This document shows, piece after piece, positions 18,322 through 28,514 of a stretch of DNA of 64,000 nt. The notes under the pieces were generated by a model, which did not search any database, was not told the origin of the DNA, and worked only from the letters and a program-made list of their open reading frames with translations. This DNA comes from Enterovibrio qingdaonensis. GTDB lineage: Bacteria > Pseudomonadota > Gammaproteobacteria > Enterobacterales > Vibrionaceae. Each line of letters begins with the position of its first letter. Positions within the stretch are counted from its first letter, which is position 1. The translations under genes and the position numbers were made by a program. The stretch covers positions 1-64,000 of the forward strand of contig NZ_JAJUBB010000004.1 of NCBI RefSeq assembly GCF_028683135.1, read 5' to 3'.

Positions 18322-19218
18322 TTGAACTTAAAACGCATCGAAACCTTCGTCCTCGTCGCCACACTCAGAAGCTTTCGCAAGGCGGCGGAGCAACAATTCA
18401 CCACGCAACCTGCCATTTCCTCCCGCATTGCCAGCTTGGAAAAAGAGCTTGGCGTGATATTGTTTGACCGCGATGCGTCCCCCATTGCCCTCACGGCTAA
18501 AGGCAGAGAACTTTTGCCCTTTGCGGAGAAAATGTTGCAGTCTGCAGATCAGTTTCATCGCCGTGCAGAAAACAATGCGCTGTTTTCAGGGACCTTGCGA
18601 CTCGGGATTTCAGAAACCGTTGTTCACACTTGGCTGACCGATTTTCTCAAGCAGTTTAAGGAAACCTTTCCGCGCCTGGATATCGACATCACGGTAGATG
18701 TCACCGCAAACCTTCGACACGATTTGATGGATCGAACACTCGATCTCGCGTTTTTAATGGGACCGATTTCTGAAGCCTCAGTCACCAATCACCCTCTCTG
18801 TCGCTACCCGCTTGCTTGGGTGGCAAGCCCGGTTATTGATTTACCGGAACAGACACTTTCTCTCGACGACTTGGCCCGGTGGCCGATTATCACCTACGCC
18901 AGAAATACCCGTCCGTTTGGCGAGATAAAAGAACAGCTTTCGAATGCTGACACTGCGGAAGTACGCTTTTTTACATCGAGTTCACTCTCTGCATGTCTTC
19001 GCATGACAGTCGATGGGTTAGGACTCGCCAGCTTGCCCACCGCCATCGCGCAAAAAGCGGTGGATGAAGGCAAGCTACGTTACGTTGACTGCGACTGGAC
19101 ACCTTCCCCTCTTGGTTTTACCGCCTCCTACTTGCAAGCCCCGCTGAATGGGGCCGCCGAAGAAGCCGCTAAGCTCGCGGTAGATATTGCAGCAAATCAC
19201 GCTCACATATCCGATTAA
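18322..19218 (+). CDS. LysR-family regulator of the 5-oxoproline locus
   Basis: This 298-residue LysR protein has an HTH at about residues 16-36 (RSFRKAAEQQFTTQPAISSR) and an effector domain typical of the CynR/CbbR-like LysR set. The start is TTG 18322, since no ATG is available upstream in frame. It lies 103 bp before, and on the same strand as, the DUF1445-TRAP-pxpABC genes, so it is their probable regulator. Confidence 0.85.
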   Translation: MNLKRIETFVLVATLRSFRKAAEQQFTTQPAISSRIASLEKELGVILFDRDASPIALTAKGRELLPFAEKMLQSADQFHRRAENNALFSGTLRLGISETVVHTWLTDFLKQFKETFPRLDIDITVDVTANLRHDLMDRTLDLAFLMGPISEASVTNHPLCRYPLAWVASPVIDLPEQTLSLDDLARWPIITYARNTRPFGEIKEQLSNADTAEVRFFTSSSLSACLRMTVDGLGLASLPTAIAQKAVDEGKLRYVDCDWTPSPLGFTASYLQAPLNGAAEEAAKLAVDIAANHAHISD

Positions 19219-19321
19219 TTTTATTTATCAAAATCCGTAAAAAACTATAATTGGACGGAATGACACCAAGATGTAACATGTAATTAACAATAAACTTAAA
19301 CTCTAGGTGGGGCGTAAACAG

Positions 19322-20149
19322 ATGCTTGCAGGACAACAACATTCAATTACAACCAACCAGCATGAAGCATCCCTTATACAAGCCCGTGAGATTCGGCAGT
19401 TAGCTCGCAGCGGTTCGTTTAACGGCTCCACCAGCGGTTTTGCATCAGGACTCGCTCAGGGAAACATCGTGATATTACCGAAAGCGTGGGCTGATGATTT
19501 TCTGGTGTTTTGTCAGCGTAATCCAGTTGCATGCCCTCTCCTTGCTGTTTCCGCACCCGGCGAGCCTCTATTGGATGCGCTGGGTCATGATATCGATATC
19601 CGTACCGATGTACCGGAATATCATGTTTTTCGGCATGGAAAATTGACCGAGAAAATTCAGGATATCCGCCAACTGTGGTGGGACGATATGGTGACGTTTG
19701 TGTTGGGCTGCTCTTTTTCGTTTGAGGACGCCTTAATGCGCGCGGGCATTTCGCTTCGTAATATCGATTGTCAGTCCAATGTATCCATGTACCGCACCAA
19801 TATCCCGGTCGAATCCAGTGAACACTTTGGCGGCACCATGGTGGTGTCCATGCGTCCCTTTAAGCCAGCCGACGCCATACGCGCAGTACAAATCACCACG
19901 CGCTACCCGAAATCACACGGCGCACCTGTTCATTTGGGACACCCAAGCATGATTGGTATTGAAGACATTACCACGCCCGATTTTGGCGATGCAGTACCGA
20001 TTCATGATGACGAAATCCCCGTATTTTGGGCTTGCGGCGTGACGCCTCAAGTCGCGATTGCAAACGCAAAACCCCCGATTGCAATCACACATGCTCCTGG
20101 AAAGATGCTGGTGACAGATATTGCTTCTGAGCAACTTTCTGTCCTTTGA
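19322..20149 (+). CDS. DUF1445/YcsI-family putative hydro-lyase
   Basis: This 275-residue protein has the YcsI/DUF1445 hallmarks ([45 protein letters not shown]). The family is annotated as a hydro-lyase and repeatedly travels with pxpABC; a related domain occurs in mammalian D-glutamate cyclase. A role on 5-oxo-D-proline or a related lactam is therefore reasonable but inferred. AGGTGGGG at 19305-19312 supports ATG 19322; a GTG at 19307 is an alternative. It is first in the operon, 44 bp before the TRAP binding-protein gene. Confidence 0.85.
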   Translation: MLAGQQHSITTNQHEASLIQAREIRQLARSGSFNGSTSGFASGLAQGNIVILPKAWADDFLVFCQRNPVACPLLAVSAPGEPLLDALGHDIDIRTDVPEYHVFRHGKLTEKIQDIRQLWWDDMVTFVLGCSFSFEDALMRAGISLRNIDCQSNVSMYRTNIPVESSEHFGGTMVVSMRPFKPADAIRAVQITTRYPKSHGAPVHLGHPSMIGIEDITTPDFGDAVPIHDDEIPVFWACGVTPQVAIANAKPPIAITHAPGKMLVTDIASEQLSVL

Positions 20150-20193
20150 TAAACGCCTTACCACAATGAACAATTGAGAAAAGGAGACTTCCG

Positions 20194-21174
20194 ATGAAGT
20201 TGTTGAAAACCCTGCTACCTGCGGCAGCACTCGCCCTTTCGGTGTTACTGGTGCCCTCCTCTTTCGCAACCCAATGGCATATGCCAACCCCATACGGTGA
20301 TGCGAACCTGCCGACAAAGATTGCATACGGTTTTGCTGAGCAAATTAAAGAGTCAACAGGCGGAGAATTAGACATAAAGGTGCATTCTGGCGCATCACTA
20401 ATGAAGCACCCTGAAATTCCTCGTGCAGTACGCACTGGTCAGGTGCAGTTGGGCGAAGTGTTTATCGGCATCATGGGTAACACCCACCCAATCTTCAAGC
20501 ACGACAACATTCCTTTTCTAGCGACCGATTACGAGCAGGCTCAAAAACTGTGGCAAGCCGCTAAGCCAGAAATCGAAAAGCAATTGAGTAAAGAAGGAAT
20601 GATCCTGCTTTACACTGTGCCTTGGCCCGCGCAAAGCTTATATACCAAAAAAGAAGTCAACTCACTGGCTGATATTAAAGGCACCAAAATGCGTGCTTAC
20701 AGCCCTTCAACGTCACGTCTGGCAGATCTCATGGATACCACCCCAACCACGGTGCAGGTTCCTGATATCCCGCAAGCATTCAGCACCGGCATCATCGATG
20801 CCATGATCACGTCACCTTCCACCGGTGCTAACGGTCAGGCTTGGGACTACCTCAGCCACTTTACCGAAGTGAAAGCGTGGATCCCGAAAAACTTTGTCGT
20901 CGTTAACAAGCGCGCGTTCAAACGTTTGGATAAAGACACGCAAAAAGCCATCCTAGATGCAGCCGCCGCAGCAGAAGCACGCGGTTGGTCAGAAGTTACC
21001 GCGCAAGAAGCGAAGGACACCAAAACCCTCGCTGACAATGGCATTGTCGTTTCGCAGCCATCGACACTGCTACTGAATGAGCTTCAGGATATTGGTGTCA
21101 CGATGACAGAAGAGTGGGAAGCGGAAAATCCGAAAGCACTCGCGCCAGTTCTAAATAACTATCGTAGTGAATAG
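20194..21174 (+). CDS. TRAP transporter binding protein DctP (probable 5-oxoproline)
   Basis: This 326-residue DctP-family periplasmic solute receptor has a signal peptide (cleavage after SSFA, about residue 25) and the motif region IKGTKMRAYSPSTSRLADLM, which normally carries the carboxylate-binding Arg. It delivers an organic acid to the DctQ/M permease. The pxpABC context suggests pyroglutamate, and TRAP receptors for pyroglutamate are known in Bordetella. A strong AAAGGAG site precedes the ATG. Confidence 0.9.
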   Translation: MKLLKTLLPAAALALSVLLVPSSFATQWHMPTPYGDANLPTKIAYGFAEQIKESTGGELDIKVHSGASLMKHPEIPRAVRTGQVQLGEVFIGIMGNTHPIFKHDNIPFLATDYEQAQKLWQAAKPEIEKQLSKEGMILLYTVPWPAQSLYTKKEVNSLADIKGTKMRAYSPSTSRLADLMDTTPTTVQVPDIPQAFSTGIIDAMITSPSTGANGQAWDYLSHFTEVKAWIPKNFVVVNKRAFKRLDKDTQKAILDAAAAAEARGWSEVTAQEAKDTKTLADNGIVVSQPSTLLLNELQDIGVTMTEEWEAENPKALAPVLNNYRSE

Positions 21175-21181
21175 CTACCTC

Positions 21182-21237
21182 AGTGAGTAACCACTCACTT
21201 TGACAATACCCTCCCCTTAACATGGACGTGGGGAGGG
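21182..21237 (+). promoter_or_regulatory. Paired hairpins between dctP and dctQ
   Basis: Two inverted repeats lie in the 108-bp gap: AGTGAGT/ACTCACT (21182-21199) and CCCTCCCC/GGGGAGGG (21209-21237). Neither has a T-run, so they more likely stabilise or process the mRNA than terminate it, allowing more receptor than permease. Confidence 0.6.
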
Positions 21238-21282
21238 AAAAACATCCAAACACATTCCACATACCAATCAGGAAGGTTTCTC

Positions 21283-21813
21283 ATGAAGCGCACACTGTAT
21301 TTGTTGTCAGGTGGCTTATCCGGCTTTTTCATCGTGCTGATCATGGTGATCATCCTAGCCCAAATTGTCGGTCGCTTTTTAGGGTTTATCGTCCCCTCGG
21401 CAGAAGATTTTTCCGGTTATGCACTCGCCGCTTCGACGTTCTTTGGCTTGGCATATACTTTCAGAGAGGGCGGGCACATTCGTGTGAACCTCGCGATTCA
21501 ACGCTTACCCGCTCCAGTACAGCGACCACTAGAAACCGTTGTGCTTCTCTTTGCCTTTCTGCTTCTTTGTTTCGCCAGCTACTACTGCACATATATGGTG
21601 TGGGAGTCATACGATTTCGAAGAAGTTACCCATGGCTACATTCCTATTCCATTGTGGATCCCTCAAGTGCCATTAGCCGTTGGCATGATTGCGTTTACGC
21701 TCGCTGTGCTTGATAGCCTAATCGAAAACGTGCGCGGGATTACTCCTCACTACAAACTGCTTGAAGATGAAGATGTGTCCATCGAAATGATTGATGACAA
21801 GGAGGGCGTGTAA
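21283..21813 (+). CDS. TRAP transporter small permease DctQ
   Basis: This 176-residue DctQ protein has four TM helices and the typical GHIRVNL motif after helix 2 (FREGGHIRVNLAIQRLP). It links the binding protein to the DctM channel in the inner membrane. Its stop overlaps the dctM start by one base. AGGAAGG precedes the ATG. Confidence 0.9.
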   Translation: MKRTLYLLSGGLSGFFIVLIMVIILAQIVGRFLGFIVPSAEDFSGYALAASTFFGLAYTFREGGHIRVNLAIQRLPAPVQRPLETVVLLFAFLLLCFASYYCTYMVWESYDFEEVTHGYIPIPLWIPQVPLAVGMIAFTLAVLDSLIENVRGITPHYKLLEDEDVSIEMIDDKEGV

Positions 21814-23120
21814 TGGACATGACGCTTATTTCCATCATCCTTGCTGTCAGCATGCTGCTTTTTCTTGCTGCAGGACTCTGGGTATCACTAGCACTAGTGG
21901 GTGTCGGTGTGTTGGGCTTATACCTCAGCGGAAACGAACAAATTGGATTACTTTTCGCCTCTTCAAGTTGGGGCGCGAGCACCAGTTGGTCACTCACCGC
22001 GCTTCCCATGTTTATCTGGATGGGAGAGCTGTTATTCCGAACCCGTCTTTCAGAGGATTTGTTCAAAGGACTATCACCTTGGCTAAGCAGTTTTCCTGGG
22101 AAGCTGCTCCATGTGAACGTCCTCAGTTGCGGTATTTTCGCGGCCGTTTCGGGTTCATCAGCTGCTACAGCCGCCACCATAGGGCGAATGACACTGCCTG
22201 AACTAAAAGCACAAGGCTATAGCGAAAAAATGGCTGTTGGTACCTTGGCCGGTTCCGGTACCTTAGGCCTGCTTATTCCTCCCTCCATTATTCTGATTGT
22301 TTATGGTGTTGCCGCGGAAGTATCGATTGGTCGCCTGTTCATTGCAGGTGCTTTGCCCGGCATCATGCTGATGACGCTGTTTGTTGGCTACACGACCGTT
22401 TGGGCTTTGTTCAATAAAGACCAATTACCTCAACATGATAAAGATGACATCACGTGGAGTGTGCGTTTTAAAGCCCTGAAAAAATTACTCCCAATCGTCG
22501 CGCTCATCGCCTTTGTGCTGGGTTCTATTTATGGCGGTTTCACCACGCCAACAGAAGCGGCTGCTTTGGGTGTGTTTGGTGCCATGGTGCTTGCCAAGCT
22601 AACAGGGTCACTGACCAAGCAAAGCTTTATCGATAGTCTATTAGGCGCGGTAAAAAGTGCTTGTATGATCGGGTTCATATTAGTCGGTGCACACTTTCTC
22701 ACCTTAGCGATGGGTTTTCTAGGCATTCCCCGTGCACTGGCAGAATGGATAGCTGCCATGTCACTGTCCCCTTTTGAACTGCTTCTTTACCTCACCATTT
22801 TATTCGTGGTGCTTGGTTGCTTCCTTGATGGAATTTCTGTGGTGGTACTGACCGTCGCAGTCGTACTGCCGATGGTTCAACAAGCAGGCATTGATTTACT
22901 GTGGTTCGGTATATTTATTGTTCTTGTGGTCGAACTGTCCCAAATCACACCGCCTGTCGGCTTTAATTTGTTTGTTATTCAGGCACTCACCGGCAAAAAC
23001 ATACTCTATGTCGCAAGGGCTGCGCTTCCGTTTTTCATGCTCATTCTTTTGGGATTAGTCTTGATTACCGTGTTTCCTGAGATAGTGACTTATCTCCCTA
23101 CTACGATGAGTCAACGCTAG
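21813..23120 (+). CDS. TRAP transporter large permease DctM
   Basis: This 435-residue protein of the ion transporter superfamily has about 12 TM helices and typical DctM blocks (SGSSAATAATIGRMTLPELK; GTLGLLIPPSIILIVYG; GGFTTPTEAAALGVFGA; ITPPVGFNLFVIQ). It forms the Na+-coupled uptake channel. Translational coupling to dctQ through TAATG is evident. The substrate is inferred from the pxp genes that follow 28 bp later. Confidence 0.93.
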   Translation: MDMTLISIILAVSMLLFLAAGLWVSLALVGVGVLGLYLSGNEQIGLLFASSSWGASTSWSLTALPMFIWMGELLFRTRLSEDLFKGLSPWLSSFPGKLLHVNVLSCGIFAAVSGSSAATAATIGRMTLPELKAQGYSEKMAVGTLAGSGTLGLLIPPSIILIVYGVAAEVSIGRLFIAGALPGIMLMTLFVGYTTVWALFNKDQLPQHDKDDITWSVRFKALKKLLPIVALIAFVLGSIYGGFTTPTEAAALGVFGAMVLAKLTGSLTKQSFIDSLLGAVKSACMIGFILVGAHFLTLAMGFLGIPRALAEWIAAMSLSPFELLLYLTILFVVLGCFLDGISVVVLTVAVVLPMVQQAGIDLLWFGIFIVLVVELSQITPPVGFNLFVIQALTGKNILYVARAALPFFMLILLGLVLITVFPEIVTYLPTTMSQR

Positions 23121-23148
23121 CGACGTTGCGTAACAATAAGGACATTGG

Positions 23149-23889
23149 ATGAAACTTAACTGCGACATGGGCGAGAGCTTCGGAGCTTGGACGATGGGCA
23201 AAGATAGCGAAGTCATGCCCTGCATTGATATGGCGAGTATTGCCTGTGGGTTTCACGCATCAGATCCCGTCACTATGCAAAAAACCGTGGCGATGGCACG
23301 CGAACATGGCGTGACAATCGGCGCGCACCCCGGCTATCCGGATTTAATGGGTTTTGGACGCCGTAAGTTTGATTGCACGGAAGAAGAACTCTATAGCTGG
23401 CTGGGCTACCAAATTGGCGCACTGAAAGGTATTTGTTCCCAACAAAAAGCCATTGTCGATTACGTCAAACCTCACGGTGCGCTTTACAACACCATGATGA
23501 AAGATTTGTCCGTTTTACGAACTGTCATGCTTGCCGTGAAAGACTCTGCACCAGGCTGTCCGCTGGTTGTCATGGCGATTCCAAATCGTCAGCCCATTCA
23601 AGCAATGGCCGATGAAATTGGCATTGATCTGATGTTTGAAGCCTTTTCCGATCGCGCGTATGACGATGAAGGCTTTCTGGTTGACCGACGTATTGAAGGG
23701 GCAGTCCATGGCAGTGCTGCGGCTATCTTCCGACAAGTCCTGCAAATCGTTGAACAAGGTTCTGTGAACACCCTGAGTGGAAAAGTTATTCCTATTCAGG
23801 CAGACACCCTCTGTATTCATGGCGATGGTCCGCATGCGTCTGCTGTTGCTCAGTCTCTTCGTCAGTGGAGGGACAATGGCGCGAATTGA
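23149..23889 (+). CDS. pxpA: 5-oxoprolinase subunit PxpA
   Basis: This 246-residue LamB/YcsF-family protein begins with the diagnostic MKLNCDMGESFGAW and contains ACGFHASDP and IGAHPGYPD. With PxpB and PxpC it performs ATP-dependent opening of 5-oxoproline to glutamate. It overlaps pxpB by 14 bp, indicating coupled translation, and follows the TRAP genes closely. Confidence 0.95.
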   Translation: MKLNCDMGESFGAWTMGKDSEVMPCIDMASIACGFHASDPVTMQKTVAMAREHGVTIGAHPGYPDLMGFGRRKFDCTEEELYSWLGYQIGALKGICSQQKAIVDYVKPHGALYNTMMKDLSVLRTVMLAVKDSAPGCPLVVMAIPNRQPIQAMADEIGIDLMFEAFSDRAYDDEGFLVDRRIEGAVHGSAAAIFRQVLQIVEQGSVNTLSGKVIPIQADTLCIHGDGPHASAVAQSLRQWRDNGAN

Positions 23890-24562
23890 ACCCGTTAACG
23901 AACAGACCCTGATCATCTATTTCGGTGACAAAATAGATGATGCTATTGCGGCTGACGTGAACACGGCCATCTATCAAGTCAGAGATGCACTCGGAGACTT
24001 GGTGACAGACATGATCCCCTCGTACAACTCAATGCTGGTGGGCTTTGATCTCAATCGCACTGACCGCTTTGACATCATCAAACGTATTCGTACGGCACTG
24101 AATGCAACAACGAGGAACGTCGACGATGATGAGAACAATGTCATTATCGAGATCCCCGTCTACTACGGTGAGGAAGTGGCATTGGATATGCGCGATGTTT
24201 GCGACAAGACAGGCTTAGATATTGAATCTGTGATTCAGCATCATAGCCAGCGAGAGTATCGCGTCTATGCCATCGGTTTTAGCCCCGGCTTTGCCTATTT
24301 AGGTAGCCTTGACGACGCCATTATGATTCCCCGCAAATCGACGCCGCGCCTTAAAGTACCAACGGGAAGTGTCGGTCTTGCGGACAACCAAACGGCCATT
24401 TACCCAAGCAGTACACCGGGCGGCTGGCAAATAATCGGTCGCACTCCTCTAAATATGGTTGACTGGGAAAGTGACTCCCTCGCCCGTGTGAATGTGGGAA
24501 ACCGTGTAAAGTTTCTTCCTATCGATAAACAAGAGTTTTTGAATCAAGGGGGAATTTTGTGA
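23876..24562 (+). CDS. pxpB: 5-oxoprolinase subunit PxpB
   Basis: This is a KipI-family (AHS1) protein of 228 residues when started at ATG 23876, which a GTGGAGGG site supports. The frame is open further upstream inside pxpA, but that part is not KipI-like. The motif FSPGFAYLGSLD and the PRKSTPRLKVPTGSVGLA block are typical. It forms the catalytic complex with PxpC, and its stop overlaps the pxpC start by 4 bp. Confidence 0.94.
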   Translation: MARIEPVNEQTLIIYFGDKIDDAIAADVNTAIYQVRDALGDLVTDMIPSYNSMLVGFDLNRTDRFDIIKRIRTALNATTRNVDDDENNVIIEIPVYYGEEVALDMRDVCDKTGLDIESVIQHHSQREYRVYAIGFSPGFAYLGSLDDAIMIPRKSTPRLKVPTGSVGLADNQTAIYPSSTPGGWQIIGRTPLNMVDWESDSLARVNVGNRVKFLPIDKQEFLNQGGIL

Positions 24563-25479
24563 GTTTCGACGTCATCAACCCTGGCATGCTAACCCTGCTC
24601 GAAGACAGCGGTAGGTTGGGCTATCAACACCTCGGGATCACCACTGGCGGACCGATGGACGAGCATGCCTTCTACTGGGCCAATCGGCTATTAGGTAATG
24701 CCCCTGACACCAATATGCTGGAAATCACCTTCGGCCAATTGCAGCTTAAAGCGAATGCAGCTACCAGCATCGCGTTAACCGGAGCCGACCTTGCCGCCAC
24801 GCTAAACGACAAGCCTATATCCCCTTGGCTTACCTATGCTGTTTATCCTGATGATGTAATTACTTTCGGTATGCCAAAGCAAGGTCTACGCGCTTATCTT
24901 GCCGTTAAAGAAGGATTCGATGCGCCGCAAAAACTCGGTAGCTGCTCGACCGTAAAGCGTGAAAATTTGGGCGGTTTAAGAGGTAACGGTGAGCCGTTGA
25001 AACAAGGCGATGTCTTAGCTTTTACCCCGACATATCACCACGCCGAACAACGCACACCGCGTTGGGCAATCCCCGATTACGACGCCCCGTTAGAACTTGG
25101 CGTTATGCCCGCCTATCAGCACGACAGTTTCACACACGACGCACAAATGACTTTCTTCACCAGCCCTTACGAAGTCAGTCAGAATATTGACCGCATGGGC
25201 TATCGCCTGTCCGGTGCCGAAGTGAAGTGCAACTTAGACGGTATAATTTCGGAAGGTATCGCTTTTGGTGCAATCCAAATTCCCAATGATGGCCAGCCAA
25301 TCGTACTCATGAAAGACCGGCAAACCATCGGCGGCTACCCAAAAATCGGTTGCCTTAGCAGCCTAGGTGCAGGCCAACTGTCACAGCGCAGCCCCGGACA
25401 AATCGTGACGTTTAAACCGATGGATGTGGCAGATGCCGAAGTCGAAAGACGGCTGTTTAATCACGTAATGTTTGGGTAA
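24559..25479 (+). CDS. pxpC: 5-oxoprolinase subunit PxpC
   Basis: This is a KipA-family (AHS2, biotin-dependent carboxylase-like) protein of 306 residues, beginning at GTG 24559 after an AAGGGGG site. The typical N-terminus is SFDVINPGMLTLLEDSGRLG; the ITTGGPMDEHAFYWANRLLG and MKDRQTIGGYPKIGCL blocks confirm it. It is the last gene of the operon and converges with the zinc-ribbon gene 23 bp later, with no strong terminator visible. Confidence 0.94.
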   Translation: MSFDVINPGMLTLLEDSGRLGYQHLGITTGGPMDEHAFYWANRLLGNAPDTNMLEITFGQLQLKANAATSIALTGADLAATLNDKPISPWLTYAVYPDDVITFGMPKQGLRAYLAVKEGFDAPQKLGSCSTVKRENLGGLRGNGEPLKQGDVLAFTPTYHHAEQRTPRWAIPDYDAPLELGVMPAYQHDSFTHDAQMTFFTSPYEVSQNIDRMGYRLSGAEVKCNLDGIISEGIAFGAIQIPNDGQPIVLMKDRQTIGGYPKIGCLSSLGAGQLSQRSPGQIVTFKPMDVADAEVERRLFNHVMFG

Positions 25480-25502
25480 GGTAAATAGCGTGATACCTCG
25501 TT

Positions 25503-26810
25503 TTATAAACAAACGCCGATATGTTGGGCATCGCTTTCCATTCTAAGGCCATTAGGCTCCACCACCGGTAGCTCGTGGTTATACCGCGCAGCCAGCACGG
25601 CCGCAAAGCTATCAACCCGTGAGGCAGTGAACTGGGCGAGGTTTAGCTTACTCATGTTCTGCTCGATAAAGCTCACTGCTTGTTTTGCCGTTATTAAGCT
25701 AATCGCTTCGGGTGCTAAATCCATATTGCCACACAGCACCGAGAAGGCTTTACTCGCCCCTGAACTATCACGAAACTCCTGCCAATGGTTCTGCCACCAG
25801 CCCAGCTTTCGAACGTTTGATAAACGAATATTCCCGTCTGTTTCCCCCACCACATACGCGAGAGACATCTGCTGGTTTTTCACTTGGTTGGAAAACTGTG
25901 TGATGCATGCGCCGCGAAGGAACACTTCATGAGAAAGTAAGTGCGCGCCCCCGTCGTCACCATGGTTCAGCATATTGAGAACAGCGAAATGCGCGTGAGC
26001 AGTTAGCACAGGCAACGCATGACTGTGCTTATTACTCCCCAGTGATGCCACGCCAAAATCACAGCGGTCGAATTGTTGACGCAGTAAGAATCGCTGCTCT
26101 TGTTTCTGTGCCAGATCGATAGCAGAGTCAGATATTTCAACCACTAACGGTGGTGCATCCGCACAAGGCTGGTATTGGCCTGATTCGGGTAATACCATGG
26201 GTACCAATGACGTACTGATGTGCAGCACTCGTCCACTCTCAATGTCTGTAGTAATAATGCCCCAGAGCTGATTACCCTTACCTTTGTAGGGCAAGGTAAA
26301 CACGGTGCTTGCCATAAATTTTGAAGGCTCACCGCGCCACATACTTTCCTGCGCTTGACGCTTTAGCTGTTCGCAGGCGCGATCAAAATGCACGCCTTTT
26401 TCTGCTGCAAGTCGAATAAGGCTCTCCCCCTCTTCGCCACAAAAAAGCGCGTTTTTAATTTGTTCCACTAGCTGTTGCTGGCCTTTCATCACGGGGGTGC
26501 GCATCGAAAAGGTTTTCTGACACGCTTTGCATTGAAGGCGCTGCTTACCGTTGCTGCTTTGTCCGAAACGTTTGATTGAATGAGAGCCGCAATCTGGGCA
26601 CCGCTTACCCGAAAGTAGCGCAACTTGTTGTTGCCAATGGTTTCGCATCAAGCCGTAGCTTTCATTGTCCAGCATGGGCGGTGTCGCTGAGCACACGCCG
26701 CAACGCATGGCCAAAAAGCCTAATGGACGAATGTTGTATTCGTACTCCTTGGCATTTGGAACACCGAGGTTTTTGCAGCGGCCGCTTTTGCATACGTTTA
26801 GATCAAGCAT
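25503..26810 (-). CDS. Zinc-ribbon protein resembling a domesticated IS1-type transposase
   Basis: The protein has about 435 residues and two N-terminal zinc-binding regions. The first (C-x4-C ... RCGVC, residues 7-40) ends in a hydrophobic/PPM segment. The second (RCPDCG ... QCKACQKTF) matches the InsA zinc ribbon used by IS1-family transposases. The remaining 330 residues lack an obvious transposase triad, no terminal inverted repeats flank the gene, and its 3' end abuts pxpC. I read it as a stable chromosomal DNA-binding protein, not an active element. The frame opens at 26852; ATG 26810 is preferred because the first Cys pair follows it closely. Confidence 0.65.
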   Translation of the reverse strand: MLDLNVCKSGRCKNLGVPNAKEYEYNIRPLGFLAMRCGVCSATPPMLDNESYGLMRNHWQQQVALLSGKRCPDCGSHSIKRFGQSSNGKQRLQCKACQKTFSMRTPVMKGQQQLVEQIKNALFCGEEGESLIRLAAEKGVHFDRACEQLKRQAQESMWRGEPSKFMASTVFTLPYKGKGNQLWGIITTDIESGRVLHISTSLVPMVLPESGQYQPCADAPPLVVEISDSAIDLAQKQEQRFLLRQQFDRCDFGVASLGSNKHSHALPVLTAHAHFAVLNMLNHGDDGGAHLLSHEVFLRGACITQFSNQVKNQQMSLAYVVGETDGNIRLSNVRKLGWWQNHWQEFRDSSGASKAFSVLCGNMDLAPEAISLITAKQAVSFIEQNMSKLNLAQFTASRVDSFAAVLAARYNHELPVVEPNGLRMESDAQHIGVCL

Positions 26811-26937
26811 CTGAATAGCAACAAAAAATGAAAATCGCGCAATTCTATCCATCCCACCGAATTAAAACGTGATGTTCATCGTAATTTGCACGCAAACGTT
26901 TCCGTATATTGCCGCCCGTTTACCTAAGGAGAAGAAC

Positions 26938-28485
26938 ATGAAAAAACGTTTGCTTGCCTCTTTGATTGCGTTAGCAGCAACGCCTTTGTGCGCGAAAGAA
27001 TTGAACATTGTGTACACCAATGATATTCACGCGAAGGTGGCTCCGTTTATCGCACGTTATGTGGATGAAGAACGCGCAGTGGGTGGCTTTGCGAATGTCG
27101 CTAGCTACATCAAACAAGAAAAAGCAGCGCAACCTGAAAGCACAATTGTGCTTGATGCGGGCGACTACTTCTCTGGCTCTACCGTCGATACCTTGACCGA
27201 AGGTGAAGCGATCATCGACATCATGAACAGCATGGGTTATGACATTGCATCGATTGGTAATCACGAGTTCGATTACGGCTGGGACAACACACTTGTTCAA
27301 CTGTCCAAAGCAAACTTCGAAGTATTGCTTGGCAACGTGTTCTTTGAAGGCACCGACAAACCGTTTTGGGATAAGCCATACACAATCGTTGAACGCGATG
27401 GCTTGAAGCTGGGTATTATCGGCCTACACGGTAAATTCGCTTTCTACGACACCGTGGCAGCCAACATGCGCCAAAATCTCGAAGCGCGTGACGAAATCGA
27501 ATACTTGCAAAAATACCTTGATGAACTGCGCCCGCACGTTGATATCACCATTCTATTGGCTCACCAAGGCACACCTGCACGTCAATCCAGCCTCGGAAAC
27601 AACGACGTTCGCCGAGCACTGGACAAAGACATTCAAACCGCAAAACAAGTAGCAGGTCTCGACATCTTAGTAACCGGACACGCGCACGTTGGCACACCAA
27701 AAGTGATTGAAGTGAACGACACGCTGATCGTTTCTACCGATGCCTACGGCATCAACGTGGGCAAGCTGACCGTCGATTTCGATGAAAAAGCCGGCAAGAT
27801 CAAAGATTATGATTTTGAGCTGAAAACCATTTGGGCGGATGAGTGGAAAGCCGACCAAGAAACGCACGCGCGTATCGAGAAATGGAAAGGCGTAGTGGAT
27901 AAAATCGTCAGTGAAAAGCTTACGCACACTGAGAATACGCTGATTCGCTCATACGGTGAGTCTTCAACGCTGGGCAACCTCGTTGCCGATTCCATGCTGC
28001 CAAACTTCCCTGACGGTGAATTAGCCTTTACCAACAGTGGCGGCATTCGCGCAGATATTGAAGCGGGCGATATCACTTACGGCGATGTAATTGATTCACT
28101 GCCGTTCCCGAACTACCCAGTGGTGATGGACTTAACTGGCAAACAAATTCGTTCGCTAATGGAACACGCTGCTGGCCTGACTAACGGTGTGATGCAGGTA
28201 TCTAGCGGTGTTCACATGGCATACGACTCGTCTCTGCCAGTCGGCGAACGTGTATTGGAGCTGTCGCTTAACGGTAAGCCAATGGTTGACGAGCGCACCT
28301 ACCGCGTTGTCACCAACAACTTCCTTGCAGACGGTGGTGACGGCTTTGCAGCCTTTACAGAAGGTAAGAACCGTAAAGAACGTGCTGGCGAGCCATTGTC
28401 ACTGGGCTTTAAAGCATACTTAGCACGCCCAGACGCGCTAGCAAAAGTCGCGGAAGTGCGCATCGAAGATCGTAAAGCGAAGTAA
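26938..28485 (+). CDS. Periplasmic 5'-nucleotidase/UDP-sugar hydrolase family protein
   Basis: This 515-residue two-domain phosphohydrolase has a signal peptide ([19 protein letters not shown]), a metallophosphatase domain with dimetal ligands [19 protein letters not shown] and GHAHVG (about residues 25-250), and a 5'-nucleotidase C-terminal domain ([26 protein letters not shown]) that binds the base. It would dephosphorylate nucleotides in the periplasm for nucleoside and phosphate salvage. AAGGAGAAG sets ATG 26938; in-frame codons from 26869 are ignored. It is UshA-like, but the exact substrate is unproven. Confidence 0.92.
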   Translation: MKKRLLASLIALAATPLCAKELNIVYTNDIHAKVAPFIARYVDEERAVGGFANVASYIKQEKAAQPESTIVLDAGDYFSGSTVDTLTEGEAIIDIMNSMGYDIASIGNHEFDYGWDNTLVQLSKANFEVLLGNVFFEGTDKPFWDKPYTIVERDGLKLGIIGLHGKFAFYDTVAANMRQNLEARDEIEYLQKYLDELRPHVDITILLAHQGTPARQSSLGNNDVRRALDKDIQTAKQVAGLDILVTGHAHVGTPKVIEVNDTLIVSTDAYGINVGKLTVDFDEKAGKIKDYDFELKTIWADEWKADQETHARIEKWKGVVDKIVSEKLTHTENTLIRSYGESSTLGNLVADSMLPNFPDGELAFTNSGGIRADIEAGDITYGDVIDSLPFPNYPVVMDLTGKQIRSLMEHAAGLTNGVMQVSSGVHMAYDSSLPVGERVLELSLNGKPMVDERTYRVVTNNFLADGGDGFAAFTEGKNRKERAGEPLSLGFKAYLARPDALAKVAEVRIEDRKAK

Positions 28486-28514
28486 GCTCTCGGGCTAAAA
28501 AAGTCTCTTTAAAC

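Noticed and set aside
25503-26810. Intact insertion sequence
   Set aside because: The zinc ribbon is transposase-like, but I found no inverted repeats, target duplication or second copy in the window.
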